Assembly: GCF_007874125.1 (NCBI RefSeq)
Contig: NZ_CP040128.1
Coordinates: forward strand, 2,232,001-2,296,000
Length of the DNA stretch: 64,000 bases
Reading direction: 5' to 3'
DNA from: Noviherbaspirillum sp. UKPF54
Lineage (GTDB): Bacteria; Pseudomonadota; Gammaproteobacteria; Burkholderiales; Burkholderiaceae_D
This document shows, piece after piece, positions 8,217 through 16,494 of this stretch. Position 1 is the first letter of the stretch, and each line of letters begins with the position of its first letter. Made by a program: the position numbers and the translations under genes. The notes beneath the pieces were generated by a model. The model saw only the letters and a list, made by a program, of their open reading frames with translations, did not search any database and was not told the DNA's origin.

Positions 8217-9527
8217 ATGAGCGATCCCAAATATCCGGGCTTCGACACCCTGTCGCTGCATGCCGGCGCCGCGCCCGACCCCGCCACCGGCGCGCGCGCC
8301 ACGCCGATCTACCTGACCGCATCGTTCGCGTTCAAGGATTCCGACCATGCGGCGTCGCTGTTCAACATGGAGCGCGCCGGCCACGTTTACTCGCGCATCT
8401 CCAACCCGACCAATGCGGTGCTGGAAGAGCGCATCGCGGCGCTGGAAGGCGGCGTAGCGGGCATCGCGACCGCCAGCGGCCAGGCGGCGCTGCACCTGGG
8501 ACTGGCCACGATCGCCGGCGCCGGCTCGCACGTGGTCGCCTCGCGCGCGCTGTACGGCGGCTCTCACAACTTGCTGGCCTACACCATGAAGCGCTTCGGC
8601 ATCGACACCACCTTCGTCGACCCGCGCGACCTCGATGCCTGGCGCAACGCGATTCGCCCCAACACCAAGCTGCTGTTCGGCGAGACGCTCGGCAATCCGG
8701 GACTGGACGTGCTCGACATTCCCCGGGTCGCGGACATCGCGCACGAGCGCCACCTGCCGCTGATGGTCGACGCAACCTTCACCACGCCCAGCCTGCTTCG
8801 GCCGTTCGAGCATGGCGCCGACCTGGTCGTGCATTCCGCAACCAAGTTCCTGTGCGGGCATGGCACCGCGATCGGCGGCCTGCTGGTCGATGGCGGCACG
8901 TTCGACTGGCAGCTGGCCTATGAAAAGACCGGACATTTCGCCGAGCTGTGCGAGCCGTACGACGGCTTTCACGGCATGGTGTTTTCCGAAGAGTCGTCGG
9001 TCGCGCCGTTCTCGCTGCGCGCGCGGCGCGAAGGCTTGCGCGACTTCGGCGCAGTGATGAGCCCGCATAACGCGTTCGCCATCCTGCAGGGAATCGAAAC
9101 GCTGGGCCTGCGCATGGAACGCCATGTCGCCAACACCCGCCGCATCATCGAATTTCTGGCGGCACATCCGGCGGTGGCATCGATCGCCTATCCGGAACTC
9201 GCCTCCCATCCCGACCATGCGCTGGCGCAAAAGCTGCTGCCGAAGGGCTGCGGCGCGGTATTTTCGTTCAGCATCAAGGGCGACCGCGCCGCCGGCCGCC
9301 GCTTCGTCGAATCGCTGCGGATCTTCTCGCATCTGGCCAATGTCGGCGATGCCAAGTCGCTGGTGATCCATCCCGCCTCGACCACCCATTTCCGGGTGCC
9401 GGCGGACCAACTGGAACAAGCCGGCATCACCGAAGGCACCATGCGCCTGTCGGTTGGACTGGAAGACGCCGACGACCTGATCGAAGACCTGGGACGCGCG
9501 CTGAAGACTGCGCAGAAAGGAGCATGA
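8217..9527 (+). CDS. metY: O-acetylhomoserine aminocarboxypropyltransferase (sulfhydrylase)
   Basis: A PLP enzyme of the Cys/Met metabolism family, 436 residues. It condenses O-acetylhomoserine with sulfide (or a thiol) to give homocysteine (direct sulfhydrylation route to methionine). Family features are the N-terminal FDTLSLHAG, the substrate region [22 protein letters not shown], and the PLP-binding Lys near residue 209 in [13 protein letters not shown]. The length of about 430 and the insert before the C-terminal domain fit the O-acetyl type (MetY) better than the shorter O-succinyl type (MetZ, about 390-400). GGGAG precedes ATG 8217. An alpha/beta hydrolase gene follows after 1 bp, so the two form an operon. 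Confidence 0.87.
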   Translation: MSDPKYPGFDTLSLHAGAAPDPATGARATPIYLTASFAFKDSDHAASLFNMERAGHVYSRISNPTNAVLEERIAALEGGVAGIATASGQAALHLGLATIAGAGSHVVASRALYGGSHNLLAYTMKRFGIDTTFVDPRDLDAWRNAIRPNTKLLFGETLGNPGLDVLDIPRVADIAHERHLPLMVDATFTTPSLLRPFEHGADLVVHSATKFLCGHGTAIGGLLVDGGTFDWQLAYEKTGHFAELCEPYDGFHGMVFSEESSVAPFSLRARREGLRDFGAVMSPHNAFAILQGIETLGLRMERHVANTRRIIEFLAAHPAVASIAYPELASHPDHALAQKLLPKGCGAVFSFSIKGDRAAGRRFVESLRIFSHLANVGDAKSLVIHPASTTHFRVPADQLEQAGITEGTMRLSVGLEDADDLIEDLGRALKTAQKGA

Positions 9528-9528
9528 C

Positions 9529-10341
9529 GTGCTGATCAACGTTCAAGGTCATGAGACCTACTGCTATACCGGCGGCAAACCGTTCGATCCATCACTGCCG
9601 ACCGCCGTGTTCATCCACGGCGCCCAGAACGACCATTCCGTCTGGGTGCTTCAGACCCGTTATTTCGCGCACCACGGCTTCGGCGTGCTGGCGGTCGACC
9701 TGCCCGGTCACGGACGCAGCAAGGGCGAGCCGCTGGCGACGGTCGAAGCCATGGCGGACTGGCTGCTCGCGGTACTGGACGCGGCAGGCGTGCGCGAGGC
9801 GGTCCTGATCGGCCACAGCATGGGATCGCTGGTCGCACTGGAGACGGCGTTCCGCGCGCCGCAGCGCTGCCGCAAGCTGGCCATGGTCGGCACCGCCTAT
9901 CCGATGAAAGTATCGAGCCAGCTGCTGGAAGCGGCGAAAAACGAAGAACAGAAGGCGATCGACATGGTCAACATCTGGTCGCATTCGTCGATTGCGCAAA
10001 AGCCGTCCTGCCCAGGCCCCGGGTTTAACGTGATGGGCGGCGCGCAGCGGCTGATGCAGCATATCGCCAGGCGCAATCCGGCCAAGGTGTTCCATACCGA
10101 TTTTTCGGCCTGTAATGCCTATGCCAACGGGGAAGCGGCGGCCAAGGCGGTTTCCTGCCCGGCCCTGCTCCTGCTCGGCAAACGCGACATGATGACGACT
10201 CCGAAGTCCTCCGCGCCCCTGGCCGCCAACTTGGCGCGCTGCCAGGTAGTGCAAGTCGATCACTGCGGCCATGCGCTGATGGCGGAACAGCCGGATGCCG
10301 TGCTCGACGCGCTGTACGCATTTTCTCGCGCGCCGGAGTAA
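9529..10341 (+). CDS. Alpha/beta hydrolase
   Basis: A 270-residue alpha/beta-hydrolase-fold protein with oxyanion motif FIHGAQNDHSVW, nucleophile elbow GHSMGS (Ser near residue 97) and the catalytic His in DHCGHALM near residue 247. No signal peptide is seen. The start is a GTG at 9529, one base after the metY stop, with AAAGGAG at 9516-9522. The tight spacing implies co-translation with metY. One speculative job is hydrolysis of an acyl ester by-product of homoserine metabolism; the true substrate is unknown. Confidence 0.88.
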   Translation: MLINVQGHETYCYTGGKPFDPSLPTAVFIHGAQNDHSVWVLQTRYFAHHGFGVLAVDLPGHGRSKGEPLATVEAMADWLLAVLDAAGVREAVLIGHSMGSLVALETAFRAPQRCRKLAMVGTAYPMKVSSQLLEAAKNEEQKAIDMVNIWSHSSIAQKPSCPGPGFNVMGGAQRLMQHIARRNPAKVFHTDFSACNAYANGEAAAKAVSCPALLLLGKRDMMTTPKSSAPLAANLARCQVVQVDHCGHALMAEQPDAVLDALYAFSRAPE

Positions 10342-10580
10342 TTCCAACCGCAAAAAACACCTGGAACGGTCGCATTTAGCCACTTGAAAAATGAGAGCGA
10401 AGCTATATCTCGGTAACGAGAAGTAGCTTCCCAATCTCATCAACTCCGCAAAAAAATTCCTTTTGAAACAGTCCCTTAAGACTTAACCAAAAGCAATCAG
10501 CATGGATGCAACGCATCCGAATTTTTTCTCAAAAAACTACCTATTTGGTATTGCATATCACCGCCACTTTGTTTAACATT

Positions 10581-10600
10581 CACTGTGCTTTTATACAGTA
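10581..10600. promoter_or_regulatory. LexA-like SOS box (CTGT-N8-ACAG)
   Basis: The sequence at 10583-10598 is CTGTGCTTTTATACAG, matching all eight core positions of the beta/gammaproteobacterial LexA operator CTGT-N8-ACAG with an AT-rich middle and TA following. It overlaps -10-like hexamers (TATACA and TATGTA), as real SOS promoters often do. It lies between two convergent genes, so it has no obvious target gene. Plus-strand transcription from here would run antisense into the regulator at 10680-11084. Confidence 0.55.
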
Positions 10601-10628
10601 TGTATAGGCAGACAGGATGAGCAAAGCC

Positions 10629-10658
10629 TGCTTGCCACACTTAGGTATCAGGCAAGCA
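10629..10658. terminator. Stem-loop downstream of the regulator gene
   Basis: Perfect 8-base arms TGCTTGCC (10629-10636) and GGCAAGCA (10651-10658) with a 14-nt loop lie 21 bp past the stop of the minus-strand regulator gene. There is no T-run on the minus strand, so it may be a weak or Rho-assisted 3' end rather than an intrinsic terminator. Confidence 0.35.
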
Positions 10659-10679
10659 TTGAATTACTTCCAGCAAGTC

Positions 10680-11084
10680 TCAGTCGAATTTCGGCGTACG
10701 GCGTTTCGTCGCCGGCGGCGGGGTCTGGAGGCGTTGTCGCAGCATGTCGATCATGATTTCGCGGGCATTTTCCGGTTGCGCCCGGAACAGGGTGAGCGCT
10801 GTTTCGACAAACAGTTTTTCTTTTTCATCGACAGGCATATTGAACGCGTCGTGTTCCCGATCCATCCAGCCATGCGGCAGTTTCAGCCGTTCTTCGATGA
10901 CGCGCGCGACGTTGTTGCCGATGTTTTTACGATTGCATTTGATATGACTGAGGTAGCGGTCGGACAGCTCCAGATGCTGTGCAAACAGCTTGAGCATGCC
11001 GCGCTGGGGCAAGTCGGGATGCTGACGGACAAAGTCATCAAACAGCTTCCGGAAATTTTTATGTCTTATTTGTGCACTATCCAT
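10680..11084 (-). CDS. Small phage-type DNA-binding regulator (HTH-like)
   Basis: About 134 residues from ATG 11084 (MDSAQIRHKNFRKLFDDF). The segment MLKLFAQHLELSDRYLSHIKCNRKNIGNNVARVIEERLKLPHGWMD reads as a helix-turn-helix of the Xre/Cro type: two helices, then a stretch of the kind usually followed by an LP.GWMD motif, common in proteobacterial phage-derived regulators. The longer in-frame extension to 11222 is low-complexity and rejected. It is divergent from the phage-type cassette beginning at 11304, the classic arrangement for a repressor controlling an early operon. It likely represses that operon. I recognise the family type, not a named gene. Confidence 0.68.
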   Translation of the reverse strand: MDSAQIRHKNFRKLFDDFVRQHPDLPQRGMLKLFAQHLELSDRYLSHIKCNRKNIGNNVARVIEERLKLPHGWMDREHDAFNMPVDEKEKLFVETALTLFRAQPENAREIMIDMLRQRLQTPPPATKRRTPKFD

Positions 11085-11303
11085 CGCCCTGTCGCCGATG
11101 CTGCAAGAGGCCCGACAGTGTACCGCAGGCGCGCCGGCTTTTGTTGAGTTAATGCAACCAAATCTGACGCATTTCCGCTTTGTATCGTTTCCGCTGAACA
11201 GCGCCTTACCAAGCGTAACCATCCTTCGACGATTAACTAAAGCAACGATCTATCTGCATGTGATGCGTCGAGCCCTACTCCGCAATCACGCTGCTTGACT
11301 GTT

Positions 11304-11945
11304 ATGAAAAAGATGAAGATTCACTACCCGCAATGGAGCGATTCGACCGGTCCGGCGGCGCGCCGGCAAGCAAGGCGCGCTGCGCTGGCGCAGGCGGTTT
11401 CGCTGACGGCGGAAGTCTGCGGGCAGGCCATGTCAAACGCCGCCGCCGACATGCTGGCGGGCGACTTGTGCGACTTCGACGAGGCGCAGGTTTTGGCCGC
11501 GCTGGCGCGCTGCCGGATGGAATTGCAGGGTCCGCTGAAAGCAGCCGAGATCCTGGCGCGCATCGATGACGGACGGCCGGATACCGACGAAGCATGGTCG
11601 ATGATGCCACACAGCGAATTGGCGTCCGTCGTCTGGACCGACGAGATGGCCAGGGCCTGGGGCATAGCGCTGCCGCTGCTCAATGTCGGCGACGCCGGCG
11701 GCGCGCGCACCGCCTTTTGCGAGACCTACGCCAGGGCGGTGCGGGAAGCACGCACCCGGCGCGAACCGCCGCACTGGACGCCATCGCTCGGCATTGATCC
11801 GGCCGGGCGCGAACGGGTGTTGCTGGAGGCGCTGGACAAGAAGCGGCTGTCGCCCAGCCATGTCGCCCAGCTGCTGCCGGAACAGTCGGCCACGCTCAGC
11901 GCGCTGGAAATCATCGCGCAGGTGAAGATCAAGAGCTTGCGCTGA
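11304..11945 (+). CDS. Phage-type conserved hypothetical protein
   Basis: About 213 residues, no named family recognised with confidence. The central part (PDTDEAWSMMPHSELASVVWTDEMARAWGIALPLL and AARTAF-like GGARTAFCETYARAV) resembles hypothetical proteins that sit in early regions of proteobacterial phages; the C-terminal SLGIDPAGRERVLLEALDKKRLSP fits the same group as I remember it. The protein is helix-rich, Arg/Ala-rich and has no signal or membrane segment. TTG at 11295, ATG at 11304 and ATG at 11313 are possible starts; none has a good ribosome binding site. It is first gene of the cassette, 184 bp before the Sak4-like gene, so a role in loading or priming replication/recombination is only a guess. 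Confidence 0.7.
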   Translation: MKKMKIHYPQWSDSTGPAARRQARRAALAQAVSLTAEVCGQAMSNAAADMLAGDLCDFDEAQVLAALARCRMELQGPLKAAEILARIDDGRPDTDEAWSMMPHSELASVVWTDEMARAWGIALPLLNVGDAGGARTAFCETYARAVREARTRREPPHWTPSLGIDPAGRERVLLEALDKKRLSPSHVAQLLPEQSATLSALEIIAQVKIKSLR

Positions 11946-11980
11946 GCGGCAGGATCGCATCGGAACAGGAGCGACTTTCA

Positions 11981-12001
11981 CGACTACCTTTTCAGTAGTC
12001 G
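11981..12001. repeat. Perfect 7-bp inverted repeat (CGACTAC-N7-GTAGTCG)
   Basis: Arms 11981-11987 and 11995-12001 with a 7-nt loop lie in the 184-bp gap between the phage-type hypothetical and the Sak4-like gene. It could be an attenuator, an operator or a processing hairpin. No T-run follows, so it is not an intrinsic terminator. Confidence 0.5.
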
Positions 12002-12129
12002 ACAAACCGATTCGCGGGAACCAGGAAATGGATTGCCAAGCTGATTGGAATGACGGCGGAATGCAGTGGTATGAGCAGGTCGGCCGTTTGGAGCAGATTG
12101 AACACGAGGACCAGGAAAGGAAGGAAATC

Positions 12130-13059
12130 ATGAGTACATTTGAGATTCATCGTGCCACGAAGCGTCGCGCCAAGCTGCGTCTTGGGATGTCCGGGCCGGC
12201 CGGCAGCGGCAAGACCTATTCCGCCTTGCTGATCGCCAGCGGCCTGGGCGGGCGGATCGGCATGATCGATACCGAGCACGGCAGCGGCGATCTGTACGCC
12301 GATCTGCTGCCGGACGGCTATGACGTGCTGTCACTCACTCCGCCCTATACGCCGGCGCGCTATATCGAAGCGATTCATGCGCTGGAGGAAGCGGGCGTGT
12401 CGACCATCATCGTCGACAGCCTGACCCATGCATGGAGCGGCGAAGGCGGCTCGCTCGACCGGCAAGGCAAGATCGCCGACAAGTCGGGCAACAGCTGGCA
12501 AGCCTGGCGGCAGGTCACCCCGGAGCACAATGCCCTGGTCGAGACCCTGCTGCAAAGCCCCTGCCACATCATCGCGACGATGCGTGCCAAGACCGAGTAT
12601 GTGCAGGAAAAGGATGAGCGCACCGGCAAGCAGGTAGTGCGCAAGATCGGCCTGGCGCCGATCATGCGCGACGGCATCGAGTACGAGTTCACGACTTTCT
12701 TCGAACTCGATGTGCAGCACATGGCCTTCGTCGGCAAGGACCGCACGCAGCTATTCGACGGCCAGATCTTCCGGCCCGAAATGGAAACGGGGCGCCAATT
12801 GCTGGGCTGGCTCAATGCCGGCATCGACGAGCCGCAGGTCAAGCGTAATGCCATGCCGGAAGAGCAGAAGACGGAACTGATCGACTCGATCTACCGCGCC
12901 GAATCGGTGGATGAACTGTTCCAGGCATTCTCGCTGGCCTACCGCACCGCGAATGCCTTGCCCGACCCCGAGGCGCTGGCAGAACTGACCAGGGTGAAGG
13001 ATGCGCGCAAGATCCTGCTCGAAGTGCATAACGAAGCCGCCTATGGAGTTGCCGCATGA
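12130..13059 (+). CDS. RecA-core ATPase, Sak4 / AAA_24-like phage single-strand annealing or recombination protein
   Basis: A 309-residue P-loop ATPase. Walker A is GPAGSGKT (about residues 19-26), Walker B is STIIVDSLTHAW (near residue 97), and the intervening GRIGMIDTEHGSGDLYADLL is typical of the AAA_24 group of phage nucleotide-binding proteins, which includes Sak4-type RecA-core recombinases. Known Sak4 proteins pair single strands with help from a cognate SSB, and an ssb gene lies 525 bp downstream here. ATG 12130 is chosen over an in-frame ATG at 12028 because AAGGAAGG precedes it and the family begins near this MSTFEIHRA. Its stop overlaps the next start by 4 bp (ATGA), so translation is coupled to the Gp157-like gene. 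Assignment to Sak4 is inference from motifs and neighbours. Confidence 0.8.
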   Translation: MSTFEIHRATKRRAKLRLGMSGPAGSGKTYSALLIASGLGGRIGMIDTEHGSGDLYADLLPDGYDVLSLTPPYTPARYIEAIHALEEAGVSTIIVDSLTHAWSGEGGSLDRQGKIADKSGNSWQAWRQVTPEHNALVETLLQSPCHIIATMRAKTEYVQEKDERTGKQVVRKIGLAPIMRDGIEYEFTTFFELDVQHMAFVGKDRTQLFDGQIFRPEMETGRQLLGWLNAGIDEPQVKRNAMPEEQKTELIDSIYRAESVDELFQAFSLAYRTANALPDPEALAELTRVKDARKILLEVHNEAAYGVAA

Positions 13060-13562
13060 GCCCGATGTTTGAAGCGTTCGAGCTCGCGGCACAGTACCGG
13101 CAACTCGCCGGACTGCTGGCCGAGCGGCACGACGACGAGCAGGTGATCGCGGACACGCTGGAGAGTATTTCCGAGCCGCTCGACGAGCGGCTCGAAAATC
13201 TCGCCAAAATGGTGCGCAACATCGAAAGCGCCGCCGCCGGCGTGCAGCAGACGATGGCCAGTCTCGAACGCCGGCATGCCGCCCTGCAGCGCGCCGCCGA
13301 GCGCGCCCGCAGGCTGGTGCTCGACCTGATGCAGGCGGCGGGGCGCGACAAGGCGACCACGGCGCTGTTTACGATCGCGGTCAGGAAAAATCCGCCGCAA
13401 GTCGTCATTGACCAGGAGTCGGCCTTGCCGCCGGACTTCCTCACTCGGCACGAGCCACCGGCACCGACGCCCGACAAAAAGGCGATCGCTGCGGCGCTCA
13501 AGGCTGGCATCCCGGTTCCCGGCGCACGCAGCGAGCAGCATGTGCGACTTGAAATTCGTTAG
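13056..13562 (+). CDS. Siphovirus Gp157-like protein
   Basis: A 168-residue protein of the phage Gp157 group. The N-terminal two-thirds are a long charged coiled coil (about residues 10-105, heptad-like [20 protein letters not shown]). The C-terminal part has the family signature region: [40 protein letters not shown]. In phages this gene often sits beside Sak, RecT or SSB genes; its biochemical role is not well established and it has been linked to phage recombination and to host phage resistance in streptococcal work. It starts inside the stop of the Sak4-like gene (ATGA overlap) and is followed 22 bp later by ssb, so all three are one translational unit. Confidence 0.82.
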   Translation: MSPMFEAFELAAQYRQLAGLLAERHDDEQVIADTLESISEPLDERLENLAKMVRNIESAAAGVQQTMASLERRHAALQRAAERARRLVLDLMQAAGRDKATTALFTIAVRKNPPQVVIDQESALPPDFLTRHEPPAPTPDKKAIAAALKAGIPVPGARSEQHVRLEIR

Positions 13563-13584
13563 ACCTTCCAGCGAGGAGATTGCT

Positions 13585-14031
13585 ATGGCAACACTGAACA
13601 AAGTCACCCTGATCGGCTATCTCGGGCATGATCCGGAAATGCGCTCCACCGCCGCCGGCGACGCCGTCGCCCATCTCGCGGTGGCGACGACCGAGACCTG
13701 GAAGGACAAGGCTAGCGGTGAAAAGAAGGAAGCGACCGAATGGCACCGCGTCGTGCTATATCGCAAACTCGCCGAGATCGCCGGCCAGTATCTGAAAAAA
13801 GGTTCGCTGGTCTACCTCGAAGGGCGACTGCAGACCCGCAAGTGGACCGGCAAGGATGACATCGACCGCTATACGACGGAAATCATTGCCGACGACATGC
13901 GCATGCTCGGCGCGCGCCCTGCGACCAGCGATACCGGCAATGAAGACAACGCATCCGCACCGGCGGCGCCGCAACACGCCCGCCAGTCGCATGCGCGTTA
14001 TGAATACGAGGACGACGCCATTCCATTCTGA
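13585..14031 (+). CDS. ssb: Single-stranded DNA-binding protein (cassette-specific paralogue)
   Basis: A 148-residue SSB. The OB fold covers residues 1 to about 112: [59 protein letters not shown] flexible, Gln/Ala-rich linker follows, and the last six residues are DDAIPF, the acidic Pro-Phe tail that recruits recombination and repair partners. It is slightly shorter than the usual chromosomal SSB (about 160-180). ATG 13585 is supported by GAGGAG at 13573-13578. Its position in the Sak4/Gp157 unit suggests it is the partner SSB of that ATPase rather than the main replication SSB, which should be encoded elsewhere. Confidence 0.92.
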   Translation: MATLNKVTLIGYLGHDPEMRSTAAGDAVAHLAVATTETWKDKASGEKKEATEWHRVVLYRKLAEIAGQYLKKGSLVYLEGRLQTRKWTGKDDIDRYTTEIIADDMRMLGARPATSDTGNEDNASAPAAPQHARQSHARYEYEDDAIPF

Positions 14032-14063
14032 TCAGTCGGCCCCGAGCCTTGCCTTGACCAGAT

Positions 14064-14107
14064 CTCTCAGTCGCCAGCCTGCTTCCTGACAGGCGAGCGG
14101 GTGAGAG
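14064..14107. terminator. Nested stem-loop after the ssb gene
   Basis: An outer pair CTCTCA (14064-14069) / TGAGAG (14102-14107) encloses an inner pair GCCTG (14077-14081) / CAGGC (14090-14094). It begins 33 bp after the ssb stop and lies just before the stop of the convergent membrane protein gene (14120). It lacks a T-run and could be a structured 3' end for both genes. Confidence 0.4.
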
Positions 14108-14119
14108 ACCTGCGGCCGC

Positions 14120-15430
14120 TTACCCTGCGCGCGTCGCTGTAACGTCCACAGAAGCTCCGGCTGCCACGTCCCCAGTGGTGAAATAGCCGGCCAGTGTCTG
14201 GTTCAGCCCCCGTTCGACGGCTGTTTCGACTTTTTCCGCCAAGTCCATATCGCCGGTCTTGTTAAAAACGAATAAACGATAGACGTCGCACAATCTCAGC
14301 TGCTGCGGATTGGCCAGCAGGGTCCACTTGAACAGCCCTTCGGTAATGCGCTTGCCGAACTGGGCGCGCTTCACGTGCTCCGTCCTGATGCGGCCTACCC
14401 AGCCCGCTTCCAGCATGCTCATCAGTAGCATTTCCGACTCGTCATACCCCAGCCGCGTGCTTGTGCGGATGGCACCGGCATCGACCGCCGCCGTTGTGCC
14501 GCCTTCCCTGGCCGCGTACAAGACTTTCAGGATGGCCATCGCGTCGATGAAGGCGCTGCCGGGCGTAGCCACATGCCACCAGCGCTCATACTTCACCACC
14601 GGCAGCGCCGCGACCAGCACCGCGCCCATCAGCGTAATCATCCAGGAAACATAGACCCATAACAGGAAGATCGGCAATGCGGCCAGCGCGCCATAGATCA
14701 TGGTGTAAGCCGGAATCTTGGTGACGAACACCACGAAAATGCGCTTGGCGATTTCAAAGACGGTGGCGGCAAGAAACCCGCCCGCGACGGCATCGCGCCA
14801 GTCAACCTGGCGATTCGGCACTGCAATATAGAGCAGCGTAAATGCTCCCGTCGTCAGCAGGACTGATATTGACGTGTACAACAAGGTACCGAAAAACGAG
14901 GAGCTGCCGACCAGGCCGTTGGCCGCGGCGATCAGGTACGACGTCACCGTAATCGACACGCCGATCAGCAGCGGGCCGAGCGTGATCATGGTCCAGTAGA
15001 TCACCATCCGCTGCGTGAAGGTGCGCGCCCGCTTGACGCGCCAGATCTGGTTGAATGCCCGGTCGATCGTCAGCATGGTCGCCACCGCCGTCACGATCAG
15101 GCCGACCGCGCCGATGGCAGACAGGCGCGTCGCCTTGGAGGCGAACTGGCTCAGGTAGCCGAGTATCGTGTTGGAAATCGTCTTCGGCATCAGGCTCTTG
15201 ATGAAATACGCTTCCAGCGATGCGCGAAACGTATTGAACAGCGGGAACGTAGTGAAAATCGCGAACGCGATTGTCAGCATCGGCACCAGCGCCAATACGG
15301 TGGTAAACGTCAGGCTGCCGGCCACCTGCGGCAAGCGTTCCTCGTCCAGCCGGCGGCGCGCGAAGCGCAGCAAGCCGCGAGCGTCGTCGAGAGGCAACTG
15401 GCGAAGTAGCGGATGGTCAAATCGAAGCAT
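14120..15430 (-). CDS. YihY/BrkB family inner membrane protein
   Basis: A 436-residue polytopic membrane protein of the YihY (formerly RNase BN/BrkB) family. The signature QVAGSLTFTTVLALVPMLTIAFAIF is at about residues 36-60, and further membrane segments appear near 95-120, 145-175, 185-205, 225-240 and 250-275. The C-terminal 130 residues are soluble and winged-helix-like. Function of the family is unsettled: it has been proposed as transport or envelope protein, and the old nuclease annotation is no longer favoured. It is divergent from wrbA (68-bp gap) and convergent with the phage-type cassette. Confidence 0.88.
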   Translation of the reverse strand: MLRFDHPLLRQLPLDDARGLLRFARRRLDEERLPQVAGSLTFTTVLALVPMLTIAFAIFTTFPLFNTFRASLEAYFIKSLMPKTISNTILGYLSQFASKATRLSAIGAVGLIVTAVATMLTIDRAFNQIWRVKRARTFTQRMVIYWTMITLGPLLIGVSITVTSYLIAAANGLVGSSSFFGTLLYTSISVLLTTGAFTLLYIAVPNRQVDWRDAVAGGFLAATVFEIAKRIFVVFVTKIPAYTMIYGALAALPIFLLWVYVSWMITLMGAVLVAALPVVKYERWWHVATPGSAFIDAMAILKVLYAAREGGTTAAVDAGAIRTSTRLGYDESEMLLMSMLEAGWVGRIRTEHVKRAQFGKRITEGLFKWTLLANPQQLRLCDVYRLFVFNKTGDMDLAEKVETAVERGLNQTLAGYFTTGDVAAGASVDVTATRAG

Positions 15431-15474
15431 GCGTTGAATGGTTGTGCGGTGCGGTTGCCGAGGCGTTGCGATGA

Positions 15475-16098
<624 letters not shown>

Positions 16099-16101
16099 CC
16101 A

Positions 16102-16494
16102 ATGCAAAACCCCATGCAAAAGACCTGTTATGCCGGTGCCGTCATCAGCCTCACGCTGCTGATCGCCTTGTGCGTGGCCTGGGAGCTGGCGCTTGCGCCG
16201 CTGCGCCCGGGCGGCTCGTGGATGGTCCTGAAAGTCGTGCCGCTGCTGCTGCCCTTGCGCGGCGTATTGAAGCGCAACATCTACACGATGCAGTGGTCGT
16301 CGATGCTGATCCTGCTTTACCTGGCTGAAGGCGTCGTGCGCGCCACCAGCGACAAGGGCGTGTCGGCCAATCTGGGGTGGATCGAGGTCGGACTGGTATG
16401 TGTCTTCTTCGTTTGCGTCATCTTTTATCTGCGTCCTTACAAGCAGGCGGCCAAGAGGCTGGCGCAGCAGGCCATACAGAAGGCATCGAAATGA
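16102..16494 (+). CDS. DUF2069 inner membrane protein
   Basis: A 130-residue protein with four predicted membrane segments (about 9-30, 43-60, 66-82, 94-114), belonging to DUF2069, common next to wrbA in betaproteobacteria. Function unknown. AAAGGA lies about 9 nt before ATG 16102, and the stop overlaps the next start by 4 bp (ATGA at 16491-16494), so it is translationally coupled to the flavin oxidase gene. Confidence 0.87.
   Translation: MQNPMQKTCYAGAVISLTLLIALCVAWELALAPLRPGGSWMVLKVVPLLLPLRGVLKRNIYTMQWSSMLILLYLAEGVVRATSDKGVSANLGWIEVGLVCVFFVCVIFYLRPYKQAAKRLAQQAIQKASK

Larger units (their letters stand above)
10342..10679. other. AT-rich gap between convergent genes
   Basis: This 338-bp stretch between the hydrolase (plus) and the regulator gene (minus) holds no convincing gene. 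It is noticeably more AT-rich than its surroundings. It contains an imperfect stem near 10399-10425 (TCTCG-GTAA-CGAGA core), a LexA-like box at 10581-10600 and an inverted repeat at 10629-10658. Very short frames downstream of the LexA-like box lack ribosome binding sites. Confidence 0.7.
10680..14107. mobile_element. Phage-derived recombination/replication cassette (no structural genes)
   Basis: The genes at 10680-11084 (minus) and 11304-14031 (plus) all have phage-type counterparts: regulator, phage hypothetical, RecA-core Sak4-like ATPase, Gp157-like protein and SSB. No integrase, terminase, capsid, lysis gene or flanking direct repeat was found, and ordinary chromosomal genes flank both sides. 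It therefore looks like a prophage remnant or a domesticated early-region module. Boundaries are approximate. Confidence 0.55.

Noticed and set aside
10617..11147. Plus-strand frame just downstream of the LexA-like box
   Set aside because: Almost entirely antisense to the regulator gene, poor ribosome site (GACAGG directly at the ATG) and shadow-like composition; kept only as a possible antisense transcript.
10342..14120. Intact prophage
   Set aside because: No integrase, portal, terminase, capsid, tail, holin or lysin gene and no attachment-site repeats are present; only an early-type cassette.
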